DNA of 64,000 bases from Chloroflexota bacterium (lineage in GTDB: Bacteria > Chloroflexota > Anaerolineae > Anaerolineales > Villigracilaceae): positions 55,291-119,290 of the forward strand of contig JACRBI010000045.1 of assembly GCA_016234495.1 (NCBI GenBank), in the 5' to 3' direction. Shown piece after piece: positions 8,605 through 16,947 of this stretch (position 1 is its first letter; the number at the start of each line of letters is the position of its first letter). The translations under genes and the position numbers were made by a program. The notes beneath the pieces are model-generated. The model saw only the letters and a list, made by a program, of their open reading frames with translations. It was not told the origin of the DNA and did no database searches.

Positions 8605-9612
8605 CTGCACAATAAACTGCGCATTCCTATATTTATCGTCTGTGGGGTTTCTTATCAAACCAGACTTCAACGCAAACAAAACTTCACGCACACCGTCATC
8701 AACATTCAAAGTTGTATCAAAGTTCAGCACGCGTTGAATCTTTTCAAACGAAACCGTGATGTCGCGCATGTCGCCGCCGAAGGTCAGGTCTTTATATTCC
8801 ACAACAGTCTCGGGCATGCGTTTAAGCACAAGGTTGACAATGCCGCTTTTTGTGTAATTCCCATTTTCAGCGCCCAGATTAAAAACCTGCCCGCGCACTT
8901 TTTCTTTCTCCGCTTCCAGTCCCATCATCACGCCGCGCACCACATCGCGGATGTGAACGAACGAGCGCGAGTATCCGCGCTGGTAAATGATCAACGAACG
9001 TTTTGTGAACGCTTCCAGCACAAATTGATTCACGATCAGGTCAAATCTTGTGCGCGGGGAAATTCCATACAAGGTCGCAAAACGGAACAGCAGCGGCGCG
9101 CAGGCTGAATCTTTTTGCGAAAGCAAAAACTCCTCGCCCGCGATCTTTGTCTCGGCATATAACGATTGCGGATTTAGCGGAGTCTCCTCGGTGACCGGCC
9201 TGCCGTCTTCGGATAAACCATAATTGCTGTAGGTGGATGCGAACACGAATCTTTCCACGCCCAAATCTGCCGACTGACCATAGACATTTTTCGTGGCTTC
9301 GACATTGTACTTCCACGCCACCTGCCGTCCCACTGCCTGACAGGCCGGGAAGCCGACGATCGCCGCAAGGTGGATGACCGCCTTCGGCTTCTGCCAGTCA
9401 TTCTTGAGCGCATCACGGACGACGCGCGGCTCGGTCACATCTGCTTTGACGAAATGGAAGTTGGGATGATGCAGAAACGGGACAATGCTCTCGCCGCCGA
9501 ACAGTAAACTGTCGAGGAGTGTGACCCTGTAATTCGCGCGGAGCAGTTCCGAGGTCAGAAGTGAACCGATGTATCCAGCGCCGCCGGTGACAACCACATG
9601 CCTGTCTGTCAT
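8602..9612 (-). CDS. NAD-dependent sugar-nucleotide epimerase/dehydratase
   Basis: Extended short-chain dehydrogenase of about 336 residues. TGGAGYIGS is the dinucleotide-binding motif near residue 9, and YAETK carries the catalytic Tyr and Lys. The C-terminal half (FVHIRDVVRGV) is typical of nucleotide-sugar epimerases. The ATG at 9612 overlaps the TGA of the upstream regulator (ATGA), which supports this start over a longer frame that would read far into the regulator gene. The substrate cannot be decided from sequence. It belongs to the glycan operon and is translated together with the regulator. Confidence 0.8.
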   Translation of the reverse strand: MTDRHVVVTGGAGYIGSLLTSELLRANYRVTLLDSLLFGGESIVPFLHHPNFHFVKADVTEPRVVRDALKNDWQKPKAVIHLAAIVGFPACQAVGRQVAWKYNVEATKNVYGQSADLGVERFVFASTYSNYGLSEDGRPVTEETPLNPQSLYAETKIAGEEFLLSQKDSACAPLLFRFATLYGISPRTRFDLIVNQFVLEAFTKRSLIIYQRGYSRSFVHIRDVVRGVMMGLEAEKEKVRGQVFNLGAENGNYTKSGIVNLVLKRMPETVVEYKDLTFGGDMRDITVSFEKIQRVLNFDTTLNVDDGVREVLFALKSGLIRNPTDDKYRNAQFIVQ

Positions 9613-10079
9613 TCCAGTCCCTCCAGCCGTACCTTGTATCCATCCAAAATCAATACCGGCGCCGACTTGTCGTTCACAACCGCGATGCCCTGTTCGAGGC
9701 AGGTGAGCTTGCAAATATCGGCCACATCGCCGGAGCCTGTGATCCGCACACGGTCATATCCCGCGCGGCGGATGGCGGCGACATGGTCCTTCACACGCTG
9801 ACGGGTTTTTCGGTAAACCGAAAACGAGCGCTCGACATAATCCACGGCGAGGCGGGCGCGCAGGGCGAGGCCCTCGGGCGTGATGATGTAGCGCAGTTTC
9901 TTGCGCTCGGCGCGCGAAACCTTGACCGCGCCCTTGGCAATCAGTCGTTTTAAATGCCAATTGACCGTGCCAACTGCCACGCCAAGCTGGGTGGCCAGCG
10001 CAGATTGATTCACATTGGGGTCGCTCTCGATCTGTTCAAGCAGGGAGAGTTCGCGGAGTTCGTCGTTGGTTGATTCCAT
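9609..10079 (-). CDS. winged-helix regulator of the polysaccharide locus, with C-terminal extension
   Basis: A protein of about 156 aa. The N-terminal part (residues about 8-75) is a winged helix: SLLEQIESDPNVNQSALAT, then the recognition helix region VAVGTVNWHLKRLIAKG, then a wing KVSRAERKKLRYIITPEG. This resembles the EPS-associated MarR-type regulators that head polysaccharide operons. The C-terminal about 45 residues (VRITGSGDVADICKLTCLEQGI followed by VLILDGYKV) look like a small alpha/beta unit and are not part of the usual regulator. ATG at 10079 is preferred over the upstream in-frame codon. The gene is first in the operon, with an extended -10 promoter at 10109-10117. Confidence 0.7.
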   Translation of the reverse strand: MESTNDELRELSLLEQIESDPNVNQSALATQLGVAVGTVNWHLKRLIAKGAVKVSRAERKKLRYIITPEGLALRARLAVDYVERSFSVYRKTRQRVKDHVAAIRRAGYDRVRITGSGDVADICKLTCLEQGIAVVNDKSAPVLILDGYKVRLEGLE

Positions 10080-10108
10080 AATTTCGCAATCCAAAATTCA
10101 GTGACTGA

Positions 10109-10117
10109 ATTATAACA
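10109..10117 (-). promoter_or_regulatory. extended -10 promoter of the polysaccharide operon
   Basis: On the minus strand TGTTATAAT is read, an extended -10 box about 30 nt before the regulator start at 10079. No good -35 is visible. Confidence 0.5.
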
Positions 10118-10216
10118 GAATAAAAGGGCATCGGTCCCCTGTTTTCCCCGGGTTTCAATTAAAGGTCAGGGCACGGCCGTTTTCAAACAGCGCACATCTC
10201 CCCACAATATCCCGTT

Positions 10217-10355
10217 AGGGCTATCGCACTTGGATTTTTATCCGCTAATCTGCGCGAATTTTTCCATAAAGATTAGCGTGAATTCGCGCAGATTAGCGGA
10301 GTCTCAAACGAAACACTGCGTTTGGGGGATCTGGATTTTCCAATGCGATTGCCCT
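10217..10355. repeat. MITE-like double palindrome in a 340-bp gene-free spacer
   Basis: Outer imperfect arms AGGGCTATCGCACTTGG (10217-10233) and CCAATGCGATTGCCCT (10340-10355) enclose a perfect 20-bp inverted repeat, TCCGCTAATCTGCGCGAATT at 10241-10260 and its complement at 10281-10300. The spacer 10080-10419 holds nothing else except the two divergent promoters. The architecture is that of a small non-autonomous element. Confidence 0.6.
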
Positions 10356-10388
10356 ATCCCGGTAACTGAACTCAACAATAAAACGAAT

Positions 10389-10394
10389 TATAAT
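10389..10394 (+). promoter_or_regulatory. -10 box for the MT-GT2 fusion gene
   Basis: TATAAT, 19-25 nt before the start of the fusion gene, immediately after the double palindrome. No convincing -35. Confidence 0.45.
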
Positions 10395-10419
10395 CGCGAC
10401 CACTAAACAAAGGATGGCT

Positions 10420-11823
10420 ATGGAAATCTATCAAAAAACACGTCAAACCAACTGGGATTCAATCGCACGCAAACGTGATAACTGGCGCGGCATGGGTAAA
10501 TGGTATCACCGCCGCTTGATCGAGATATATCAATTCCTCGTCAGCCCCAATCAGCGCGTACTCGAGATCGGCTGCGGAATGGGCAGCCTGCTCGCGCACC
10601 TCAGCCCCTCGCGCGGCGTTGGCATTGACTTCTCTGCCGAAATGATCTCACGCGCGAAACAACGTCACCCCGAACTCGAATACCATCAAATGGACGCGCA
10701 CGACCTCTCAGGCCTTGAAGGCGAATTTGACGTCATCATCTTTTCAGACACCATCAATGACCTTTGGGATGTGCAGCGCGCACTCGAACAGACCAAAAGA
10801 TTATGCACGCCGCGCACCCGGCTCATCTTAAATTTTTACAATCACTTCTGGCAGATGCCTCTTGCAATGGCTCAAAAGCTAAACCTCGCCGCGCCCATGC
10901 TGCATCAAAACTGGCTGACCCGCGAAGACATCAACAACATGCTCCATCTCGCAGGGTTTGAAAGCATCCGAACCATGCAGGAAGTTTTATGGCCGCTGCC
11001 GTTGGGCGGGTTTGCAAACCGTTACCTCGCCAAATTCTGGCCTTTCAACAATTTCGCGCTTTCCAACTTTGTCATCGCGCGCCCCATTCCGCAGCAGAAA
11101 AATGCATCAAGCGTATCCGTGGTGATTGCGGCGCGCAATGAAGCAGGCAACATAAAATCCATTTTTGAACGCGTACCGCAGATGGGCAGCCGGACCGAGA
11201 TCGTTTTCGTTGAAGGACATTCGCGCGACAACACCTACGAAACCATTGCGGATGAAATTCCGCTTCACCCCTCAACCCCGAGCCTGCTCTTTCGTCAACC
11301 GGGCATCGGCAAGGCTGACGCAATTCGACTCGGCTTCGAGAAAGCCAGCGGCGACATCTTGATGATCCTCGACGCAGACTTAACCGTCCCGCCTGAAGAC
11401 CTGCCGCGTTTTTACGACGCCATCGTTTCGGGCAAGGGTGACTTCATCAATGGCGTGCGGCTGGTCTATCCAATGGAAAAAGAGGCCATGCGAACATTGA
11501 ACTTCATCGGCAACAAATTCTTCAGCTTGGCATTCTCGTGGCTGCTGGGACAGCCCATCAAGGACACTTTATGCGGCACAAAAGTAATGTGGCGTGAAGA
11601 TTATGAAGAGATCGCCGCCAACCGCTCCTACTTTGGCGATTTCGACCCCTTCGGCGACTTTGACCTGATTTTCGGCGCGGCAAAACTAAACCAAAAAATC
11701 ATTGACCTGCCCATCCGCTACCGCGAGCGCACCTACGGCACCACCAACATCTCGCGCTGGAAACATGGGCTGCTTCTTTTGCGAATGGTCGCTTTCGCCG
11801 CCAGAAGAATCAAGTTTATATAA
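10420..11823 (+). CDS. methyltransferase-GT2 glycosyltransferase fusion
   Basis: Two-domain protein of about 467 aa. Residues about 1-215 form a class I methyltransferase: LEIGCGMGSLLAHL is the SAM motif and GIDFSAEMI the following strand. Residues about 225-467 form a GT2 (GT-A fold) glycosyltransferase: SVVIAARNEAGNI, then the metal-binding ILDADLTVPPEDL and a C-terminal YRERTYGTTNISRWKHG, as in dolichyl-phosphate-mannose synthase-like enzymes that load sugar on polyprenyl phosphate. A second ATG six bases upstream (10414) is in frame, but AAAGG is spaced properly for 10420. It is followed 17 nt later by a GT87-like gene that could use its lipid-linked product. Fusing the two activities is unusual. 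Confidence 0.8.
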   Translation: MEIYQKTRQTNWDSIARKRDNWRGMGKWYHRRLIEIYQFLVSPNQRVLEIGCGMGSLLAHLSPSRGVGIDFSAEMISRAKQRHPELEYHQMDAHDLSGLEGEFDVIIFSDTINDLWDVQRALEQTKRLCTPRTRLILNFYNHFWQMPLAMAQKLNLAAPMLHQNWLTREDINNMLHLAGFESIRTMQEVLWPLPLGGFANRYLAKFWPFNNFALSNFVIARPIPQQKNASSVSVVIAARNEAGNIKSIFERVPQMGSRTEIVFVEGHSRDNTYETIADEIPLHPSTPSLLFRQPGIGKADAIRLGFEKASGDILMILDADLTVPPEDLPRFYDAIVSGKGDFINGVRLVYPMEKEAMRTLNFIGNKFFSLAFSWLLGQPIKDTLCGTKVMWREDYEEIAANRSYFGDFDPFGDFDLIFGAAKLNQKIIDLPIRYRERTYGTTNISRWKHGLLLLRMVAFAARRIKFI

Positions 11824-11840
11824 AATGGAATCAATTAAAA

Positions 11841-13307
11841 ATGGATAACAAGAAAATCAGCACCGCACTGATCGCGCTCGGAACTTTGGGAATCATCGCC
11901 GCCCTCCTTTTCGACGTCATCAGGAAAGATACATTTCACATCCAATCTGCCCAAATACTGGTTATTGAGATGGGCTTGCTCACCGTTGGTCTGGGCTTTT
12001 TACTTCGGCAAATCCCCGTGCAGAACAACATGAAGGGAAATCCCCTAGCCAGATTCCTCAACTGGCTGAAAGAACTTCCCATGCTCACCTGGGTTCTGGC
12101 GGGGTTTCTGATTACGTATGTTGCCTTCTTTATCACCCCAATGTTCTTCAGTATGCCGCCCCGAATACGCTATTTCACCACATACCTGCCCGACAAGTTC
12201 CCGGTTGGCACTGACCTGGAGGTACTGATCAACCTCACGCAGCGGTGGTTCGCAACAGGTCAATCGCCGTTTAACATTCAGTTTTATCCGCCGTTTACTT
12301 ATATCTTTTTATCTCCGTTGTTGCTGGCGGGTGGACACCTCTCGATCTTCAGACTGGTCACGATCATCACAATAATATCCTTTATCCTGTCAAGCCTGAT
12401 CATTCCCCTGCTGATGACCAGGCGGGGGGACAAATCCATGATCGTCATGTTCTTTATCGCCGGGCTCTTTTCATACGGCATGCAGTTTGAGTTGGAGAGA
12501 GGGCAGGACAATGTGCTGGCCTTTTTGTTCAGCATGTCAGCAATCTATATTTACCATTACCACCACTCCTTTCGCCGTTATGCCTATGTGTTATTCTCAA
12601 TAGCTGTCCAATTGAAATTATATCCCGCCATATTCGTTGTCATGCTCGTCAAAGACTGGCGCGACTGGAAAGGAAACCTGCGCAGGGCGGTATTGCTTGG
12701 GTTGTTCAACTTCGCCCTCCTGTTCATTGGCGGAATTGGCGTTTTTGGCGAATTTATCAACTCCGTGCTGACGCAAATGAAAAACCCGGGCTGGTCATGG
12801 ACGGGAAATCATTCCATAAAAGCCTTCCTGTCAGAGTTCATTGAAAACAAAGGATTTGGCCTTGTAAATGCAGATACGCTGATAGCTATTAAGGAAAACT
12901 CCGCTCTGATCTCATCCGCTTTCCTGGTCATATTTATACTGGCTTTCCTTTCGGCCCTTTTACTCGCGTACCGCAGAAATGAAGGGAACTTTGACGCCAT
13001 GTTGTTCCTTGTCTGCATGATCGGAGCGCTGATCATCCCTATCTCCAACGACTATACCCTGTCAATTCTTGCTGCGCCGGTGGCTATGGCATTCACAGCC
13101 ATCATACACAATCACTATGGCAGGAGTAAATTCGCTGCCATTTTTCTTGTGCTGATCGCGTCCGTCAGCTACTCAACGGCCTTATATCCGTTCAAATATA
13201 AAGCAGCATATCTTCAAAATCTGTTCCCTGCGCTTTTCATTCTCCTCATCGCCGTCACACTCCTCAACCTTATTATGACAGCGGCTACAAATGAAAGAGC
13301 TGATTAA
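11841..13307 (+). CDS. GT87-like (DUF2029) membrane glycosyltransferase
   Basis: A 488-residue polytopic membrane protein with about ten hydrophobic segments. The loop LINLTQRWFATGQSPFNIQFYPPFTYIFLSPLLL resembles the YPP.F region of GT87/DUF2029 polyprenyl-phosphate-mannose-dependent transferases. FELERGQDNVLAFLF and VQLKLYPAIFVVML are further family-like segments. It lies 17 nt after the MT-GT2 fusion and is likely in the same transcript, so it may use the lipid-linked sugar made by that protein. Assignment rests on topology and these motifs; the acceptor is unknown. Confidence 0.65.
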   Translation: MDNKKISTALIALGTLGIIAALLFDVIRKDTFHIQSAQILVIEMGLLTVGLGFLLRQIPVQNNMKGNPLARFLNWLKELPMLTWVLAGFLITYVAFFITPMFFSMPPRIRYFTTYLPDKFPVGTDLEVLINLTQRWFATGQSPFNIQFYPPFTYIFLSPLLLAGGHLSIFRLVTIITIISFILSSLIIPLLMTRRGDKSMIVMFFIAGLFSYGMQFELERGQDNVLAFLFSMSAIYIYHYHHSFRRYAYVLFSIAVQLKLYPAIFVVMLVKDWRDWKGNLRRAVLLGLFNFALLFIGGIGVFGEFINSVLTQMKNPGWSWTGNHSIKAFLSEFIENKGFGLVNADTLIAIKENSALISSAFLVIFILAFLSALLLAYRRNEGNFDAMLFLVCMIGALIIPISNDYTLSILAAPVAMAFTAIIHNHYGRSKFAAIFLVLIASVSYSTALYPFKYKAAYLQNLFPALFILLIAVTLLNLIMTAATNERAD

Positions 13308-13360
13308 CAATGCCGCCGCGCATAAGGCTTTTTCAAAAGGGCATGTTCTCCAAATGAAAA

Positions 13361-13389
13361 GTACACCGCCCATTGCCGGAGCGGTGTAC
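13361..13389. terminator. hairpin between convergent genes
   Basis: GTACACCGC (13361-13369) pairs with GCGGTGTAC (13381-13389), between the convergent GT87-like and epimerase genes. There is no clear U-run, so intrinsic termination is only likely. Confidence 0.4.
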
Positions 13390-13419
13390 GAAGTTGGAAA
13401 TTTCATCAAGTAGATTTTT

Positions 13420-14400
13420 CTAGGGCGTCAAAATATCCTTCGCCCAATTGCGTTCTGCTTTATACCATTCGATCAAATTCCCAATTCCCTCACGCAAATT
13501 AACCTGCGGATCCCAGCCGAGCATTTCACGCGCCTTGGTTACGTTCGCCTGATTCATAAACATGTCCGCGAGGTTGGGCGGACCATATTGCACGTTGGCT
13601 TTTTTAGCGGTTAATTCCTCCACCAGTTCCACAAGGCCGTTGATGGAGATGACCTCATGTCCGCCGAGGTTGATGATCTCGTAGCCGAGCGGCTTGAGGG
13701 CGGCGATCGTTCCGCGGGCAATATCATCCACGTAGGTGAAACCGCGCGATTGTTTTCCGTCGCCGTTGATGCGGATCGGCTCCCCCTCCATGATCCACTT
13801 CACGAAGCGGAAGATGGCAAGGTCAGGCCTGCCCGCAGGACCATAGACCGTGAAGTAACGGACGATGGTCACATCAATATCGAAAAGGTGATGATAGGAA
13901 TGCGCCAACGCCTCCGCGCCTTTTTTGCTGGCGGCGTATGGCTGCATCGGTTCGCTGCTGGATGCTGTTTCAGGCGTCGGGTATTCTGGATTCTCGCCAT
14001 AGATGCTGGACGTGGACGCGAGGATGAATTTCCTGCACCCAAGCTGGCGGCAAACCTCGAGCATGTTCAAAGTCCCGGTGACGTTTGATTCTAAAAACAC
14101 CCAGGGATTCTCCACGCTGAAACGGACGCCCGCCCGCGCCGCAAGGTTGATCACCCCATCGAATTTACGATTTACGATTGCAGATTGACGAGTGAGGATG
14201 CCGCGATCTGAAATATCATCACGCACAAATTCAAAACCGCTCATCCCCTGAAGTTTCCTGAGACGATATTCCTTTATGCGCGGATCGTACGCATCGTTCA
14301 TATTGTCGATGCCGACGACCGTATGACCCTGCTCGATCAGCATGGTCGAAGTCCGCGCACCGATGAATCCCGCTGCGCCGGTTACCAGGTAATGTGACAT
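13420..14400 (-). CDS. UDP-glucuronate 4-epimerase-like NAD-dependent epimerase
   Basis: Extended SDR of 326 aa. VTGAAGFIGARTS binds NAD, IDNMNDAYDPRIKEYRL is the segment typical of UDP-glucuronate 4-epimerases, and YAASKKGAE supplies the catalytic Tyr and Lys. FTVYGPAGRPDLAIFRF is another hallmark. It would convert UDP-GlcA to UDP-GalA for the surface glycan. The dehydrogenase gene upstream at 14473 makes a uronic acid nucleotide, so the two could act one after the other. AGGAG lies about ten bases before the ATG. A repeat built of CAGGTGTCAGGTGTCA lies in the spacer. Confidence 0.85.
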   Translation of the reverse strand: MSHYLVTGAAGFIGARTSTMLIEQGHTVVGIDNMNDAYDPRIKEYRLRKLQGMSGFEFVRDDISDRGILTRQSAIVNRKFDGVINLAARAGVRFSVENPWVFLESNVTGTLNMLEVCRQLGCRKFILASTSSIYGENPEYPTPETASSSEPMQPYAASKKGAEALAHSYHHLFDIDVTIVRYFTVYGPAGRPDLAIFRFVKWIMEGEPIRINGDGKQSRGFTYVDDIARGTIAALKPLGYEIINLGGHEVISINGLVELVEELTAKKANVQYGPPNLADMFMNQANVTKAREMLGWDPQVNLREGIGNLIEWYKAERNWAKDILTP

Positions 14401-14410
14401 AAAAAGTGCT

Positions 14411-14466
14411 CCTGTGTCAGGTGTCAGGTGTCAATCATGTAAACTTGACACATGGCACTGGAAAAC
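14411..14466. repeat. CAGGTGTCA-type intergenic repeat
   Basis: GTGTCAGGTGTCAGGTGTCA in tandem, followed by AACTTGACACATGGCACTG as a partial inverted copy. No promoter or gene is seen in it. Confidence 0.5.
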
Positions 14467-14472
14467 ATGAAA

Positions 14473-15795
14473 CTATAACCTTTCAACCTTTTCGTGATTC
14501 TTCCCAAGCTTGCCGGTCGCATTGCGCGAATCAAAGACAAACTTCGCTGATTCAATGATCGCCGTGTAATCATATTGTTTGTGATTAGTTACGATCACCA
14601 CTGCATCGGCTTCCCGCACCGACTTCATCACATCGCTGACGCTGTCCATTTGCCAGCCATCATGTTCATGGTGAATGTGTGGAATGTACGGGTCGTGATA
14701 TTCCACCAGTGCGCCCTTCTGTTTCAACAAGCCGATCACGTCCAACGCCGGAGACTCGCGCACGTCATCAATATCGGGCTTATATGCCGCGCCAAGCACC
14801 AGCACCTTTGATCCGTGCAATATTGCGCCACGGTCGTTCATTGCCTCCAATATGCGGCTCACCACATAACGCGGCATGTTGGTATTGATCTCGGATGCCA
14901 GCTCGATAAAGCGCGCGTTGTAATGAAACGACTTCATCTTCCACGATAGATACAACGGATCGATCGGGATGCAGTGACCGCCCAAACCGGGTCCGGGAGT
15001 GAACTTCATAAAGCCGAAAGGCTTCGAGGCTGCCGCGTCGATCACCTCCCACACATCCACATCAAGGCGCTGACACATGATCGCCAGTTCGTTCACCAGA
15101 CCGATATTGATCATGCGGAAGGTATTCTCGAGCAGTTTGGACATCTCAGCCGCTTCAGCAGTTGAGACGCGATGAACAATATTAATCGCTCCCTGATACC
15201 ATGCGGAAGCAACTTCGCCGCAGGCTTCGGTGATCCCGCCCATCACCTTGGGCGTGTTGATTGTGGTGAAGTCTTCGCGGCCCGGGTCAACACGTTCCGG
15301 AGAGAATGCCAGGAACCAGTCCTCGCCTACTGTCAGGTTATGTTCCAGCCCAAGTTTGGGAAGCAAGACTTCGCGCGTCGTGCCCGGATAGGTAGTCGAC
15401 TCGAGCACAACGACCATTCCCTTGTGCATATATTTCCCCAATTCTTCGGTGGCGGAAATAATGAACGACATATCCGGGTCGCCCGTTTGCCGCAGCGGGG
15501 TTGGCACGCAAATACTGACAGCGTCCATCTCTTTCAAGATGGAAAAATCAGTTGTCGCGGTGAAATGACCGCTGTTCACCAATTTCGCAACGGCTTCTGT
15601 TTTCACGTCGGGAATGTAGGATTCGCCTTTTTTCAACGAATCCACCTTGCGTGAATCAGGGTCCACCCCGGTGACGTGAAAGCCAGCCTCGCCGAATACG
15701 ACAGCGAGGGGCAGCCCGACATAGCCCAGCCCAAGAATGGCAATTGTGGCAGTTTTATTTTCCAGCTTTTTTATGAGGGTTTCTTTTGTAGTCAT
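14473..15795 (-). CDS. UDP-N-acetyl-hexosamine/UDP-glucose 6-dehydrogenase family
   Basis: Nucleotide-sugar dehydrogenase of 440 aa. N-terminal ILGLGYVGLPLAVVFGEAG is the NAD-binding fold; the central domain holds SFIISATEEL; the C-terminal catalytic Cys is in PGPGLGGHCIPIDPLYL. The pattern fits the WbpA/WecC branch acting on UDP-GlcNAc or UDP-ManNAc better than plain UDP-glucose dehydrogenase, but substrate is not certain. The ATG at 15795 is favoured because AAAGGA lies about nine bases upstream, while the ATG at 15804 has no spacing. Together with the adjacent epimerase it supplies uronic acid sugars. Confidence 0.85.
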   Translation of the reverse strand: MTTKETLIKKLENKTATIAILGLGYVGLPLAVVFGEAGFHVTGVDPDSRKVDSLKKGESYIPDVKTEAVAKLVNSGHFTATTDFSILKEMDAVSICVPTPLRQTGDPDMSFIISATEELGKYMHKGMVVVLESTTYPGTTREVLLPKLGLEHNLTVGEDWFLAFSPERVDPGREDFTTINTPKVMGGITEACGEVASAWYQGAINIVHRVSTAEAAEMSKLLENTFRMINIGLVNELAIMCQRLDVDVWEVIDAAASKPFGFMKFTPGPGLGGHCIPIDPLYLSWKMKSFHYNARFIELASEINTNMPRYVVSRILEAMNDRGAILHGSKVLVLGAAYKPDIDDVRESPALDVIGLLKQKGALVEYHDPYIPHIHHEHDGWQMDSVSDVMKSVREADAVVIVTNHKQYDYTAIIESAKFVFDSRNATGKLGKNHEKVERL

Positions 15796-15821
15796 TTTTT
15801 CCATTCCTTTTTTGTATCATT

Positions 15822-15846
15822 GCGAGGGGATAAGCCCCGGCAATGA
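15822..15846. repeat. TCATTGCGAGG / CGGCAATGA palindrome
   Basis: Short member of the family seen at 6557-6655, between the dehydrogenase and the uracil-DNA glycosylase gene. Confidence 0.55.
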
Positions 15847-15853
15847 CATAATA

Positions 15854-16495
15854 TCAAAACAAACTTAATTGCTGCGGATTTTCCTGAACCAGCTCTTCCT
15901 TCTTTCGAATCACAATTGCGGGTTTCCCCAGCGCAACGCGCGCTTCATTGAGTTGATCTGGGAGCCGCCCAAAATCAGCCAGAATGGACGGCTTGAGCGC
16001 CGCCTGATGCAGCGCCGCCGCCGGGTGGAACATGGGGATGACAAAGCGCTCATCCACTTTTCGCATTTGCCCATGCACGGCGGTGATCTTCACCCCGGGG
16101 ATGAACTTGCCCATCGAGATGCGTCCCAGCGTCACAATGATACTCGGATTAATTATTTTGATCTGTTCTTCGAGGTGCGCATCGCAGGCCGATATTTCAT
16201 CCGGCAATGGGTCGCGATTACCGGGCGGGCGGCACTTGACCACGTTGCAAATAAAAACCTCCGTGCGGGTCAACCCGGCCTGCGCCAGTAATTGATCGAG
16301 GAATTTGCCCGAAGCCCCCACAAACGGATGGCCTTGTTCGTTCTCATGAAAGCCCGGCCCCTCACCGATGAACATGATCTCGGCATTGGCGGGTCCGTCG
16401 CCCGGCACAGATTTCTTGCGGGTTTCGTGCAGCCCGCATTTTGCACAGGCCGAAATTTCCCCGGCAAGCCGGCTCAGAGTCTCTTCAGCGGTCAT
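15854..16495 (-). CDS. uracil-DNA glycosylase, family 4 (Fe-S)
   Basis: 213 aa. It removes uracil from DNA in base excision repair. Family 4 features: N-terminal CAKCGLHETR contributes two cluster cysteines, the active-site motif is GEGPGFHENEQGHPFVG, and ICNVVKCRPPGNR supplies another cysteine and the conserved arginine. The second conserved site appears as HPAAALHQ. Its ATG overlaps the TGA of rimI, so it is the last gene of the tsaE-tsaB-rimI-UDG operon. These thermostable-type UDGs are common in bacteria lacking family 1 Ung. Confidence 0.92.
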   Translation of the reverse strand: MTAEETLSRLAGEISACAKCGLHETRKKSVPGDGPANAEIMFIGEGPGFHENEQGHPFVGASGKFLDQLLAQAGLTRTEVFICNVVKCRPPGNRDPLPDEISACDAHLEEQIKIINPSIIVTLGRISMGKFIPGVKITAVHGQMRKVDERFVIPMFHPAAALHQAALKPSILADFGRLPDQLNEARVALGKPAIVIRKKEELVQENPQQLSLF

Positions 16496-16947
16496 TCATC
16501 CTCCGGCAAATGTCCAAGCGACATGAGGATCGCATCTTCCTGATTATCCTTGTAATAACCCTTGCGGCGTCCATTTTCGATAAACCCAAACTGGCGATAC
16601 ATTTCGATCGCAGCGATGTTGCTCTCGCGCACCTCCAAAAATGCAGTCCGCGCGCCTTCCGCCTTTGCAGATTTCAATGTGTGAAAAAATAAAGCCTTTC
16701 CAATGCCCTGCCTGCGAAAATCGGGATGCGTCGCAAATGTCGCGATATGGATATCATCCACAAAGAGCCAGCCAACCATCATCGCGATCACGCGCCCATC
16801 CAGGTCAGCCACCCAGCAGCGCGAAACCGGATTATCGTATTCAAAAAAAAAGGAGCGCGCAGGCCACGGCAGGCTGAAGGAAATCTGATCGATTGCCACC
16901 ACCTGCTCAAGATCGTCCAGCGTCATTTTGCGAAAAATAAAATTCAT
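16492..16947 (-). CDS. rimI: ribosomal protein alanine N-acetyltransferase RimI
   Basis: GNAT acetyltransferase of 151 aa. The acetyl-CoA binding loop is RRQGIGKALFFH, and the C-terminal FLEVRESNIAAIEMYRQFGF with GRRKGYYKDNQEDAILM is the RimI signature. The ATG at 16947 overlaps the tsaB stop (ATGA), so the longer reading frame through tsaB is rejected. RimI acetylates the N terminus of ribosomal protein S18 and is often encoded with tsaB and tsaE, as here. Confidence 0.9.
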   Translation of the reverse strand: MNFIFRKMTLDDLEQVVAIDQISFSLPWPARSFFFEYDNPVSRCWVADLDGRVIAMMVGWLFVDDIHIATFATHPDFRRQGIGKALFFHTLKSAKAEGARTAFLEVRESNIAAIEMYRQFGFIENGRRKGYYKDNQEDAILMSLGHLPEDE

